DNA from: Lepraria neglecta
Lineage: Eukaryota; Ascomycota; Lecanoromycetes; Lecanorales; Stereocaulaceae
Assembly (NCBI GenBank): GCA_033220425.1
Contig: CM065646.1
Coordinates: 2,611,501-2,675,500, forward strand
Length of the DNA stretch: 64,000 nt
Reading direction: 5' to 3'
The notes beneath the pieces are model-generated. The model did no database searches. It had not been told where the DNA came from and worked only from the letters and a program-made list of their open reading frames with translations. Shown here piece by piece: positions 23,006 to 34,126 of the stretch. Numbering within the stretch: position 1 is the stretch's first letter; every line of letters begins with the position of its first letter. The translations under genes and the position numbers were made by a program.

Positions 23006-25884
23006 TCACAAATCTAGGATACTAGATGGGCTTTGGGTGGCGGGCGGTGGGTGGTGAGATAGGAGTTGGTACGAGGCTAGACGAGGTTAGGGCTGAGGGC
23101 TTTGTATTAAATCGCAGGCCTCTATGGCTAGCCACCTTCCATGTACATCAATTCTACCCAAAGAATAAACACGTTTTTTTCGTTCTCAGCTAGTTCAGAA
23201 GCACATGCGATAATCCAGTTGTTTGGGGAGCGGTTCATTGGTGTTTGTCGGTGCTAATAACTTAAGGTGTCGATGGGATGCTCTCCTGTCTTAACCTTGA
23301 AAGACCTATGGGCGTGGGCATTCTCCATGACAGACTAACATAAACGAGGATAACATGAATGAAAATGGATGCAGTTTCTGGCGGGCGAGCAGAGATTACC
23401 CGCTGCAAGCTTCTGCAGCTGCATCAGTCTCTTGTTTCATTCAATCTCAGCTGAACTTGGCGAATTCTATGCGTGTAGTAGCCCGAGATAGCGGTCTGGC
23501 GGCTGGCGAATGGCAAGGAAGGTTTCCATCCACTCCTCGAAGGCAGCCGAAAAGAAGTTCACCATCTTTTGGCTATGTGCACTTGTAAGTCCAGCGCCAG
23601 TGTTATCAAGTAACGCGACAATTCACAAGCGGAGCCTGAGGCTGTAACTACTGTTATACCAAGAATCGCTTGTAGACCTAGATGAAGACTGCCCGGACTT
23701 CGGTCAGATACATTAACTGGAAAACATGCGCAATGCCACTAAGGATTATGTAGACTTGTTGCCACGTGGTCTCCATGTGAGCTTGAATTTTGCCATTATC
23801 AGAATTGGTAAGTATGTATTAGCTGGCATTATCGTAGGAAATAAAAATTTTCTGCGCATACGCTACATCTTCTGAAGGAAGGCGTAGAGGTGTCGGTGAA
23901 CGCAGGGATATAGACCTGTCCTTTGGCTAAATGCAGCTGGGCTTCTAGTACAAAGAAATCTTCATTTCGCCCACCGGTAGAACGGACGGCTTGGATACAA
24001 TTACACCAGGAGACATATCGCAGTATGTGTTTGATGGAATTCTGCAAGCCAATCTCAGCGCTTGTAAAGAACAGATGTTCAAAGTCATCGATGGTGGCCA
24101 TTCAATTGTTCACGCACGCTACGGGAACCTTGATAAACGTATTTCGAGGACATGCTTGACTAATTTCCTTATAAGAAATGCAAATATAGATAATTGTCCA
24201 AGACTACCAGGCAGCTGTGATTGAGGGACTTTACGTTGTCCGAGGATAGGGTATCGAGGCCGTGATATATTGAAAATGGTGAGCATTGATCAAGCCTAGC
24301 GAGACAGATCTCTCTCTGGCAGGTCCGGATTGGACATTATGGTCACCATCTGTAATTGACGTTTAGACAAGAAGGGGCTCAGTGAGAGCATCTGCAGTAA
24401 TGGACTAAGTGAATCTGCTGTGTGACTAAATCAGAGGGTGCCGGAGCACATGGATTCATAGAGAATTGGGCGACGCCGCCCAGAATAGTGCCAGGAAGTT
24501 AGCTGGCAAGACCTGTCATTGTGCAAATAGATTATGTGCGCTTTCAATGGAACAAATCCGAGCGATAGATCATTACAAGGATTCTTCAATCACTCAAACA
24601 GATGTACATTTTTCAGGATGGACAGTACAGAAGGATATTTTCTGAGGCATTTACTGATTACACTTGCTATACAAGACTCAGTTGAAGTGTAAGCTGACAG
24701 CATGGAACAGGTGTTAGGCACAGGCCGTGAAGCTGAACTCGGCGGACGTGAGAATTGCTAAGAGCCACCAACAGACCATTTAGTACAAGATTAAGATCTC
24801 CAGAGACAATGTCGAGTCCCAGCCGAAGGTCTCGCTGTGCGCAATGTCCTCGTGGAAAGTTGATGTCTGACCATTTGAAAGAAGTGGACTACGGTTCTGT
24901 CTGTCGAGCTTTTAGTTGATATTTTAAAGGACGAGGCTTAGATCACTCGTAGTAACTGCATGACTCTCGAGTCATCGTATTCCTGGGATTTGGTTGAATA
25001 GCGCAAGGGCTATAGTAGGAGAAGAGTGACAGGTACCAGGAAAACATGTGGAAGTCAGCCCAGACTCTTCGATTGAAGCATTGACAATTGAGCAACGTGG
25101 GCCGATACATGGCAAGCTCACACAAGTTCACAGGCATACCTCAAGGCAGATTGTGGAGGAGGAAAACCATGAATGGGCAACCAGACAAGCAACGAATCTG
25201 AACATGAGCGCTGACCACGTTTTAGAAGTTGTATTCGCAAAGTTTCCACGTCTCGAGATTGCGCAGAGCTAACCTTTTCGGGGAGCACTGTTGGAGGATT
25301 TTGCGGCTTGAGCTCCCGCAAATCGGGGCCCAACCCGCGAAGCGTTGACAGGCAAGCCGCTCAGACTGGGGAGAGCTCTAGGAAGCCTCACAGGCTGGAT
25401 ACGTCTGGAGCTTCAACAGACCTGTCGTGCTCTTAGGTCGCGTAATACGTTGTAATGAGGGTGGTTGTGGGCATCCTGATGCAACTCGATCCCGACCAAT
25501 GGATACATGGAGGGGTAGATACCTAACGTTTGGTAGTATTAGGTAAAATTGAGGATGGTGCCCTCTTGGCTTCATTATTATTTGATGATCGATCTCGTCG
25601 ATCAGCAAGCCTCAGTCCCGTTCTCCGTTATTTGTCACGCCCAAAATTTGTCAAACAATCTACCGCTGCGAAAGTACATGGCCCAATATCGCCTCTATCG
25701 TCTACCCTGCATCTCTGCAGGAGTACTTCATCCAATATCGCCTCTACCCAGTAATCTATTATTGCTACTTGTCTGGCCCATTTTGCAAAACCATGACCTA
25801 GGACGATCTCCCATCTCCTCCCGCATCTGAGGCCCCGGCGCTCGGACTCGACACGATGCTCGAAATCATGTCGCCTCCACTCCC
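23006..25884. other. Gene-poor stretch of 2.9 kb
   Basis: No gene I can support. It begins with a G-rich stretch (about 23036-23100), and has scattered short frames, the least unlikely being a 90-codon minus-strand frame at 23829-24101, for which an equally long plus-strand frame exists at 23991-24224. Composition is AT-rich. The right end carries the promoter of the RasGEF gene. Confidence 0.4.
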
Positions 25885-28800
25885 ATGATGGAGCGACGAC
25901 GGTCGTCGAAGAAGACCAGGTCTTATGGGGGAACTCCCAAGAGCTCGCTTCCCCCCACTTCTGGAGGTCGCCCACAGTACAGGGAGCGTGTGAGATCGGC
26001 GCCCTCGGGTGTTTCCTGGACTGAAGAGCAGTTGCAAGCGCAGCAAAGGGCCGTCGAAAATACCTCTACTGGCAGGTCCAGGAGAGAAAGCCAGACTTCA
26101 GAGCCGTCTCTATCGACGCTGTCTTCCCCGACGTCTCCCACTCCGAGACACCTTGGTTTCCCGTCACAGCGCGACAGTGGCTCTCGTCAAATCACACCTC
26201 CCACAAGCAGGCAATCGCAAGGACTCCCTCCTGATAATGACGGGAAGACTGGAAGCCCTGCGGTGGTCCAAGAAGTTTCAATTGCCGTTCTAGGGGCTCC
26301 GGCGGTTGGCAAGTCGACTTTCGTACACTGTGCTTTGGATCTTAAGAAGCCCTCAATATCGCCTGTCTCGAGCAAGAAGGTATCACTGGAGGGTAAAATC
26401 TCGATTGTTCGACTATACGAATTGGCATTGGAAGATGTAGAGGTCACACCAGAGCAGAGTGTGCATTGGCCTGAAAGAGTAGGAGATAAGATTATGCCAG
26501 ACATTGACGGCGTTTTGGCTCTGTACGACGTGATGGACCAATCTAGCATATCCCCGATGCCAACTTTATTAAGTGAGTCGGTCAGATTTTTCCAGTCCTT
26601 CGTTCGAGTAGAGGGGGTTAGGACTTGAGACTCGGCGCGTATGCTTTGAACGGAAGCAATCTCAAATTATTACTATGTCAAACATGCTTACACTCTGTCC
26701 TATCTACAGAAGCATTAGTAAACGAAGCTGTACCCACAGTGCTCGTCTCTGCCAAATGTGACAACCCGTTTAAATCATGGGAGGTTGACCAAGAGAAGGT
26801 CAACAACTTCTGCAACACTCTCAACGTTGAGTCTTTCCAGACATCTATCTCCGCCCCGGAAACCCATAAGAGATGCATCTCCGTCATTCTGCAAAATATC
26901 ATGATGGAACGGCGTCGTGAGTCCCATATCTGTCCCATATCTGTCCCCTTCCCCGGCAGTATTTTGCCGAGCTGGTCTTCGGATCTTAGAATTTGAGATT
27001 TGCGTATGACAATGATGCGCTCCTTTGCTGACTGGTTGAAGAACTAGCCTCTGAAGCTGAGCGCCCATTGCGTCCCCGCGCGCTGATTACCTCACAACCC
27101 AGCCGTGCATCCCTACCAGTACAAGCAGCCGGAGCAGAAAGTAAACATAGTTGTGCTGCGTCTGAAGTGCCAAGTTCTGCATCAACGATATTCGAACCAG
27201 CGTCAACGTCCCTAAGCCGAGCTACTGTTGACAGTCCTTATGCTCTACATTCAAAGAGCCGCCGGGCAACTCAAAAAGGCTCAGATGGAATATCTGATGG
27301 GCGAAGGTCACCTATATCAAGGCTGTTTGAAGAAGGCAGTGATGAGGAATCTGCGTCGACCAACAAGAGCGGGAACGGCCAAAGCACAGAATACCTCCAG
27401 AACGAGTTTGATATCCCACTCAGGCCTCATCCTTCGAATTCCTCTGATGCGCCGGCAATAGCTACAGATCCAATCTCAAGCAACGGTGGGGATCAAGACC
27501 CTACCGCTGCTGAGGCTGCCTTTTTTGCTCCGTCAAAAGCCAGCTCTAGAGGGATAGAAGACGCCGATCCTCAAGAGTCGGGCGCCTCCTTCGATGATTT
27601 AGTTGATCGGCTTCTGTCACAACCAAAGTCAAAATCTGATGCGAAGTTTGCAGCAATTTTTCTATGCCTATATCGGAAGTTTGCTGCACCATACTCATTG
27701 ATTACGGCCATTGTCCGTCGATTCGAGGATTTGAATGACAAAGATATCCCATATCTTACTCGAATGACTGCGCAGCTGAGGTGCTTGAATGTCCTCAAGG
27801 ACTGGGTTTCGGATTACCCTGGCGAATTCGCCCACCCTATGACTCGTCGAATTATGACGGGCTTTGTGCAGGGTTTGGCGGCCTCTCAAGAGTATGCCGT
27901 CGCCAGCAAAGAAATCTGCCCACACTTGGAGGTGGTGTCTGAAGATGATGACACCGAGTGGGCGTGCTCAGACAAAAGCAGGAGTAGGGCAAACACCATG
28001 GAAAGCTTCCTGACGATGTCTTCCATTGCGAGCACGGCTTCAACAGTCAATGCTGACTCTCCAACTCTCACCGCCGACTCTTCAACAGAAGATGTTGTCG
28101 ACCACACAAGCTCGGAGAAGGCACCAACGTCCCGCCCCTCCACGATCTCTGCGACTCCATCTTCAACTTCTAGCATAAGTAGAACAGATAGTCAGTCTAC
28201 TAGCTCATTCCAGACTCTACTAAACTCGGTTGAAAATGCTCAGCGTCAAGCCCGGTTCCTGGCTCCTGTACCTCGAAACCCCCTGACCAAGATTCAATGG
28301 CATCAATTCATGGAGATACCTGACGAGCAAGTTGCTCGAGAACTCACCCGCATTGACTGGATTATGTACTCTTCAATCAGGCCTCGCGATCTGATAAGAG
28401 ACGTCAGCCTTCCGGCTGAGCAGAAAGAGAAGTGCACGAGCCTCGAACATGTTAATCGCATGGTTCAACACTTCAATCACATTGCGTACTGGGTCGCCAA
28501 CATGATACTGCTTCGTGACAAGCCAAAGCATCGCGCAAAAGCCCTGGAGAAATTCATGGGAGTGGCGTGGAAATTGCGCCATCTCAACAACTATAACTCA
28601 CTCGGCGCAGTGGTTGCTGGCATCAATGGCACGGCGGTGCATCGATTAACGCAGACTCGAGAACTCATCCCGCCACAGTCACAAAAAGAATTTATGCGCC
28701 TCGAGATACTGATGGGAACGCAGAAAAGTCATTTCGCGTACCGATTGGCTTATTCGAATACTTCGACCGCGCGAATCCCCTTTCTGCCACTTCACCGACG

Positions 28801-29151
28801 AGATCTCGTTCTCGCTGAGCAAGGCAACAAAACCTACATCGGCGTAGGAGAGAACAGACACATCAATTGGAAGAAATTCGAAGTCATGGGCGAGGTCATC
28901 ATCAGTATTCGGCAAAGCCAGCAGGTCCCATATCCACATATAAGTCGGAATGAAGAGGTACGGCAACTGGTGCTAGAGGGACTGTTCTGCAAGGACGATG
29001 ATGTGAGTTTTGTATCTAGTAAATACTCCCTCGCAGCATGGTCAAAAGGCTGACAGGGGGCTTCTAGCAACTTTGGGCACGCAGTACACAACTAGAAGCG
29101 CCAGGCGTCGGCGAAACGAGCAGAAAGAAGTTCAATTGGTTCCAGCGATGA
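25885..29151 (+). CDS. Ras guanine-nucleotide exchange factor with N-terminal Ras-like P-loop domain
   Basis: Predicted 977-aa protein that would load a small GTPase with GTP. Exons 25885-26572, 26710-26916, 27048-29002, 29068-29151; all phases agree. Residues 1-128 are Ser/Pro-rich and disordered. Residues 131-300 form a Ras-like nucleotide-binding region: P-loop GAPAVGKS (137-144), and VLVSAKCDNP in place of the NKxD motif; I see no DxxG switch II motif, so hydrolysis is doubtful. A RasGEF-N (REM) region starts near residue 482 (DLVDRLLSQPKSKSDAKFAA), and the CDC25-type catalytic domain covers about 722-960 (IDWIMYSSIRPRDLI ... VAWKLRHLNNYNS ... GTAVHRLTQTRELI). The C-terminus KKFNWFQR is formed only by splicing the last exon. 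This fusion of a G-domain and a RasGEF occurs in filamentous fungi; its target GTPase cannot be read from the sequence. Confidence 0.88.
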
Positions 29152-29475
29152 AATTAATGATTTTATGACATTTACGTTTTTGATATAAACTAACGCATCA
29201 GGGGTGAACAGCCCTGTGGTGAGTGGTTTGGAAAGATGGGTGGTACCAATATGATCATAAGAGCACACGATTGCTTAAGTCAATTTCCGATTTGCGTGGG
29301 GGATATTGAGCCTTGAAAAGACTATTAGCGAGGCGCTCGTGAAGGGATTTAAAGGGATTTACCTAAAAGTTTGAAGATGAGCAGACGGACACTGGCAATC
29401 GTGTATCTCCCTGCATTTGACCCTTGCATCCAATTGACAAAATCTTCAAGTTTCATTAAAAGACAACAGCCATCT
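29152..29475. other. Convergent intergenic region
   Basis: 324 bp between the RasGEF stop (plus) and the HIT-finger stop (minus). It must hold both 3' ends; nothing else is visible. Confidence 0.4.
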
Positions 29476-30091
29476 TTACCCTCCAGCCGCCATCGTCTCT
29501 GATGACTTGTTCCCAATAATCCTCGTAACAAGCTGGGAGAACTCCATCAACCCCTGCCCATCACTTCCTTTGAGATGCCTCAACTTCCTCATTTGGAGCA
29601 GGCCAGCCTTAAAACCCTTCTGTTGAGACCATGGAGCTCGGTCACGACCTCGCCCCCTGCCCCTACCTCGTCCGCGTCCGCGGTCGCCACGGTGTCTGCC
29701 GAACAGGTGATCGTCAGGGTAGTCTTCTGGAGGTTCGGTTGTAGCTTCGTAAACCCCTCTTAGCTGATCGCGTAATCGAGGGAATCGCTCGTACAGGAGT
29801 TGGAGGTCTGGAGAAGATTCAAGTGAAAGTAGTGGATTCGCCGCTAAGGAGGGTCTACTATTTTTGACATGAGAGCTGACGGGGTTCGTGAATGCTGCTG
29901 GCGGGGGCTTCGGTGGCAGGCCATTTGGGTGGCTAGCTTGATGAGGCTTGTAGCATTCGATCGAACAGCTTCGGATTTCTTAGCATGAATATATTGATAC
30001 GGCAAAGACTTGGTGCTCACTATTGTAATTGACATGAGGGGCACTTGTATTTGGCGATTTGAGTGTTGCATACCCTGCATGGAACTGCCAT
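29476..30091 (-). CDS. HIT-type zinc finger protein
   Basis: Predicted 187-aa nuclear-type protein. Exons on minus 30091-30021 and 29968-29476; the intron splits codon Tyr24. The N-terminus is a complete HIT finger: C5-x2-C8, C17-x2-C20, C25-x3-C29 and H33/H37 (MAVPCRVCNTQIAKYKCPSC then YCSIECYKPH). HIT fingers are known from box C/D snoRNP assembly and chromatin-remodelling factors (Hit1/ZNHIT3, Bcd1/ZNHIT6, Vps71/ZNHIT1). After the finger come SLAANPLLSLESSPDLQLLYERFPRL-type helices, an RG-rich stretch (GRGRGRGRGRGRD) and a conserved-looking C-terminal helix KGFKAGLLQMRKLRHLKG. It does not match the classic C-terminus of Hit1, so I do not assign a yeast name. It shares a 214-bp divergent promoter with NFU1. 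Confidence 0.82.
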
Positions 30092-30305
30092 CCTTTCAAC
30101 AGTCCATTACTCCGACAGCCAGTTGGTGACTTGCATCTTTGCCTTAAAGTACGCTTCAGATTGCCTGCGGAGTGAATGGTGGGGACGGCCACCGCGTTTA
30201 GTTAGCGGCGCTTCACTGGGATTAGTAAAAATGACGTTACAAAAATGTTTACAAAGATTGCCTCAAACGTCCTTCTCGGATCTGTCCTTTGCACACATCA
30301 GTATC

Positions 30306-31366
30306 ATGGCAATTTTCACTATGTCGAACATGGTTCCAAGGGCTTCTTTGCCTTTGAAACCCTTGCGCTGCTCAAGCAAAGCACCACGGGTTACTCCACA
30401 GTATCGTAGAGCATTGCATCAAAGCACGAGACCGACGAGCCTCACAGCATTTAGCCAACGACCAAGACCGCTAATACATCCTGCAAGCACACGGCTCGCA
30501 CCTGCAATCGCTGGTAGTGTTCGGACGATATTCATACAAACGGAAAATACACCAAATGCTGATGTGAGCATTCGACCCAAAACAATAAAAGTCAACTTCT
30601 GAATTATTGAAGGCACTCAAATTCCTTCCTAACCATACCATCCTACCTGAAAGTTTGCCTTCGCCCTTCCTCGAATACCTTTCGCCCAGATCTACCTTAG
30701 CACCTCCCCACCCGTCGCCACTAGCTGCGCGATTGATGAACATTGATGGTATCACTTCGATATTCTATGGTCCTGACTTTATCACTGTTACAAAAGCCGG
30801 GGATGCGAACTGGGCACACGTTAAGCCGGAAGTCTTCAGCTTGATAACGGAAGCGGTCACGTCTGGGGAGCAAATTGTCAATACGGTCGAGAACAAGTCA
30901 TCCGAAGCCGGTCAAGAGGGGGGTGAACAAGATACTCTGGGCTACGATGAGAATGATGGCGAAGTGGTGGGCATGATCAAGGAGCTTCTCGAGACCAGGA
31001 TTCGGCCCGCAATCCAGGAAGACGGTGGCGACATCGAGTTTCGAGGCTTTGATAATGGAAACGTGCTATTAAAGCTCCGTGGGGCTTGCCGGACGTGTGA
31101 TTCAAGCACAGTCACATTGAAGAATGGAATTGAGAGCATGCTAATGCATTATGTATGTGTGCTTGAACGGATTGAGGATTACATTCGTACTGACAAGTCT
31201 GTTACAGATTGAAGAAGTCAAAGCTGTAACGCAGGTCCTGGATCAAGAGGAGGAAATTGCAATGAAAGAGTTTTCTAAATTTGAAGAGAAACTGAAGCAG
31301 CAAAAAGGACCCGATGCCATTGCTTCGACTGTGGGCAAAGGGAGCCTCGATACCGTGGAAGCTTGA
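30306..31366 (+). CDS. NFU1: Mitochondrial iron-sulfur scaffold NFU1
   Basis: Nfu1 passes [4Fe-4S] clusters to mitochondrial enzymes such as lipoyl synthase and aconitase-type targets. Predicted 318 aa. Exons 30306-30563, 30613-31152 and 31208-31366. The first 70 residues are basic and Ser/Arg-rich, as expected of a mitochondrial presequence. The Nfu N-terminal domain follows (FIQTENTPNADALKFLPNH, spliced; SIFYGPDFITVTK). The C-terminal NifU domain spans about 200-275 (ELLETRIRPAIQEDGGDIEF) with the cluster-binding C245-x2-C248 in GACRTCDSS. The final exon supplies IEEVKAVTQVLD and a charged tail. ATG 30306 is followed by in-frame ATG 30321 and 30330, so the presequence start is uncertain; the rest is firm. 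Confidence 0.93.
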
Positions 31367-32166
31367 CGCAGTGTTACAACCTGATATTTTTGTCCTTGCA
31401 AGGCGTTTGGGATGGGCCTTCGGGAGGGCACCCAGCCGTCGAGGGTAGTCGTTAGGGGCAAGGTTCGAAAGGCAATCTTGTCTTTAGTAGATCCATCCAG
31501 ATTGTTAAAGACAGATTGAACCCTCGAATACTTGTCATACAACGTTGAATCGGCGACTTGGATACTATATGGACCCGGTTCGTTGAAGAGATGCCCTTGT
31601 GATGTTGCCCTGCATCTGAATAATATTTCGCAAACCGGAGCTATCTTTAGTAAGCTCGATTGGGTCTCTCACGCCTCTGCATGACATACGGACCCTTACA
31701 TCTTGGTCTGAGGGAAAGATTTACGAGATCTGCAAGCAACGACGTACCGGATGTAGAACATACTATTAGAGTAGTACCAAGTAGTACTAAATAGTACCAA
31801 GTAGTTCCAAATACTTCCAAATAGTTGCATCTAGGTACCGTAGCTGTACCCCACAATCCCAATTGACTGGACAGCTTCCGACTGTGGCTTGAGCGAGCTT
31901 GTGCGCTCTAATAGTAACATCCCTTTCTTCACACACTATTCCTTCGGGGGCAACCGGCCGCCCATCAGCATGAGTGTTGGATGCAATTTCAAAAGCTGTA
32001 GTAAGGGAATCATGATGGAGCGGAACCCTTTTCCCATTCAAAGTGTCAAGCAATCGAGTTTCATGAACGTTTCCGGGTCTTGCCATTGCCATGTCCCAAC
32101 AAAATGAAAAGTAACTTGAATGGGTCTCGTGATCCTTCCCCTTCATGCACGTGGATAATATGTATG
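31367..32166. other. Gene-poor stretch
   Basis: About 800 bp after NFU1. It contains a short 10-bp tandem repeat (31771-31830). A minus-strand frame of 119 codons at 31787-32146 overlaps that repeat and has no recognised content; I do not support it as a gene. Confidence 0.35.
31771..31830. repeat. 10-bp tandem repeat, six units
   Basis: Six consecutive 10-mers of the form RTAGTACCAA with one to three changes each (GTAGTACCAA, GTAGTACTAA, ATAGTACCAA, GTAGTTCCAA, ATACTTCCAA, ATAGTTGCAT). Non-coding. Confidence 0.8.
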
Positions 32167-32824
32167 TTACTCTATGTACATAGGCACATATTGAATAACA
32201 ATCTCAGATCGAACGGTCAAACTAGGGTCAACGACCCCTCTTTCTAGCTTTTTCTCCACGTTTGAACGAACGCCTCTCGCCTCTTTAAGGCCGTCTTCCG
32301 CGGGGTCGACTCCGCTAAAGAAAGCCTGGGGAACATCCCAGCAATCCTGGCATCCTGACATTCTGACATATTCAACATCATCCTCTCCCTCACCATTGCG
32401 AGAAATATACTGCCAAAAGGCGCACGACCGACCGCCGGGGACAGCCTGATTGACGAATTCACCGAGACACGGGTTAGCCAAATTTCGCCCGCTTCACAAC
32501 CACCACCCTGATCATCGTACCACCTGCTCGAGTCCACGAGTGAAAGCTATTAGACCCATTCATCCCCTCTCGACCCACCGCCCTCTCCCAGCTTCCGATG
32601 AAACCAACATTCCAAAAAGCTGACGCTGCTGTGTCGACAATCTGACTTTCCACCGTCGCCTTAGCAGCTGTTCCCTCTACACTACAGCACCTCGAGATAA
32701 GGCACCTGCTGGAAGCGTCAAGTAGGAGAGGGAACTCGAAACAAGGTTGCATAAGTGAATCACATGGGCCCAATCCAGACGTCTGACGGGGCCTAGAACC
32801 GTCCAATTCGATTGCGAAGAACAT
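32167..32824 (-). CDS. Possible small minus-strand gene, unknown
   Basis: Two overlapping minus-strand frames, 32824-32474 (116 codons) and 32481-32167 (104 codons), could be exons of one gene; the second reads FVNQAVPGGRSCAFWQYIS and SGCQDCWDVPQAFFSGVDP and has three cysteines. No clear donor/acceptor pair was found that joins them, and a third frame (32537-32244) overlaps both. No family recognised. This may be untranslated sequence or a non-coding transcript. Confidence 0.2.
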
Positions 32825-34126
32825 AAGAGACTACATACCTGAAGATTGTTGTTCAACCGGTGTACACATAAAGTTCTCTGTAATATCCCACATCACTTCT
32901 CATTCGGTACGCTCTTCCAGAAGCTCGATTGATCTGTGCACGAAGAGGGCAGCTGATCGCTTTGAACAACTCTCGCATTGATCTTCAATTGCTGACCTCC
33001 CGTAGATACCCAGGAATTCTATTACCGTCCACCTTCTTACTCTTCGGCGTACATTAGAAGGATCTTACGGCAGCTCAAAGTTGTGAATAATTAGAACGGC
33101 TAGGTGGGTGTTGCCAACTTTCCGAGTCGTGGTCCCTCTGCTTGATTTTCGAGGTCTACGACACGATGTCATCCGCAAGACGTGTCGAGTTGCCCCAATC
33201 TTTTCCAAATTTACATTTATTTCGCGACTACATGCATGTCGAAAACTGGAGTGGGATCAAGAGCACTTCACGAGTTGGAATGTCCATCGCGATCTCCTGC
33301 ATCCTTCACTTAGGCTGGAGTCTTTGGCTTCGAGATTGAAAAGCTAATATGACCGAAGTGATAGACACTGTAAGCAATAAAACACGTCGGACTTAGACCG
33401 ATATACCTCCAGCAAAACTTTCGACTTCTTTCATCATCCATCAAAGTTCAACCAAAATACGGCGACCGCTCGGAAATGTGCTAGTTAGCCGAGCATCTTC
33501 GACAATGTACGTGGCACATCTTGCACATTTTCTTGGTCTGTTCTACATCAAGTCATTAACAAGCTTCATCATCCAGACTCGCAAGACATTAATTGCTTGT
33601 CGAAGCTAGTCATTCATTGGTCCGCATCATCTACTGGACTGGTCGGGTCTTTGTCCAATGTAAGTGGCTGGCGAACAATCCGTTGTCGGCTTTGCTACGG
33701 CAAAATGGCAAGACACATTGCTAACATCATCCCCACCAGTACAATCACCACATCCAAAGTGAGTGACCCCTAGTATGCAAGCTTCGTCACGCTTTCGTTA
33801 CAATATTCACAAAGATCTTCGTCACCCATGTCACTTCTTCGGAGCAAGCCTCAATCATCTATGACCTCACACCTTATCCTTCCCGCTTCACATATCACCT
33901 AACGGGCAGGCGTCGACACTCTTCACCTCACATCATACGGCTCACATATTTGCAAAACACACTTCTTCTGAGCTTGCTATTCAACCCAAACCTCTCATCA
34001 CCGCATCTATCTTTCGCACCAGCTGCAGGCCTCATCTAACTAGTCTTTAAAAGATCGTCTCTCCCAGCGATGGCCTCAGGCCATTGAACACCACTTACAC
34101 TATACGACTGCATCTACTTTACAGTG
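32825..34126. promoter_or_regulatory. Long promoter/leader of the PSP1 gene
   Basis: About 1.3 kb without a supportable gene. From about 33500 rightward the plus strand is rich in C, T and CA runs (for example around 33830-34060), typical of a pyrimidine-rich fungal promoter and long 5' leader. Short upstream ATGs are present. Confidence 0.4.

Noticed and set aside
23829-24224. Opposed frames of 77-90 codons in the gene-poor stretch
   Set aside because: Frames of equal length on both strands and no family signal; I cannot tell which, if either, is real.
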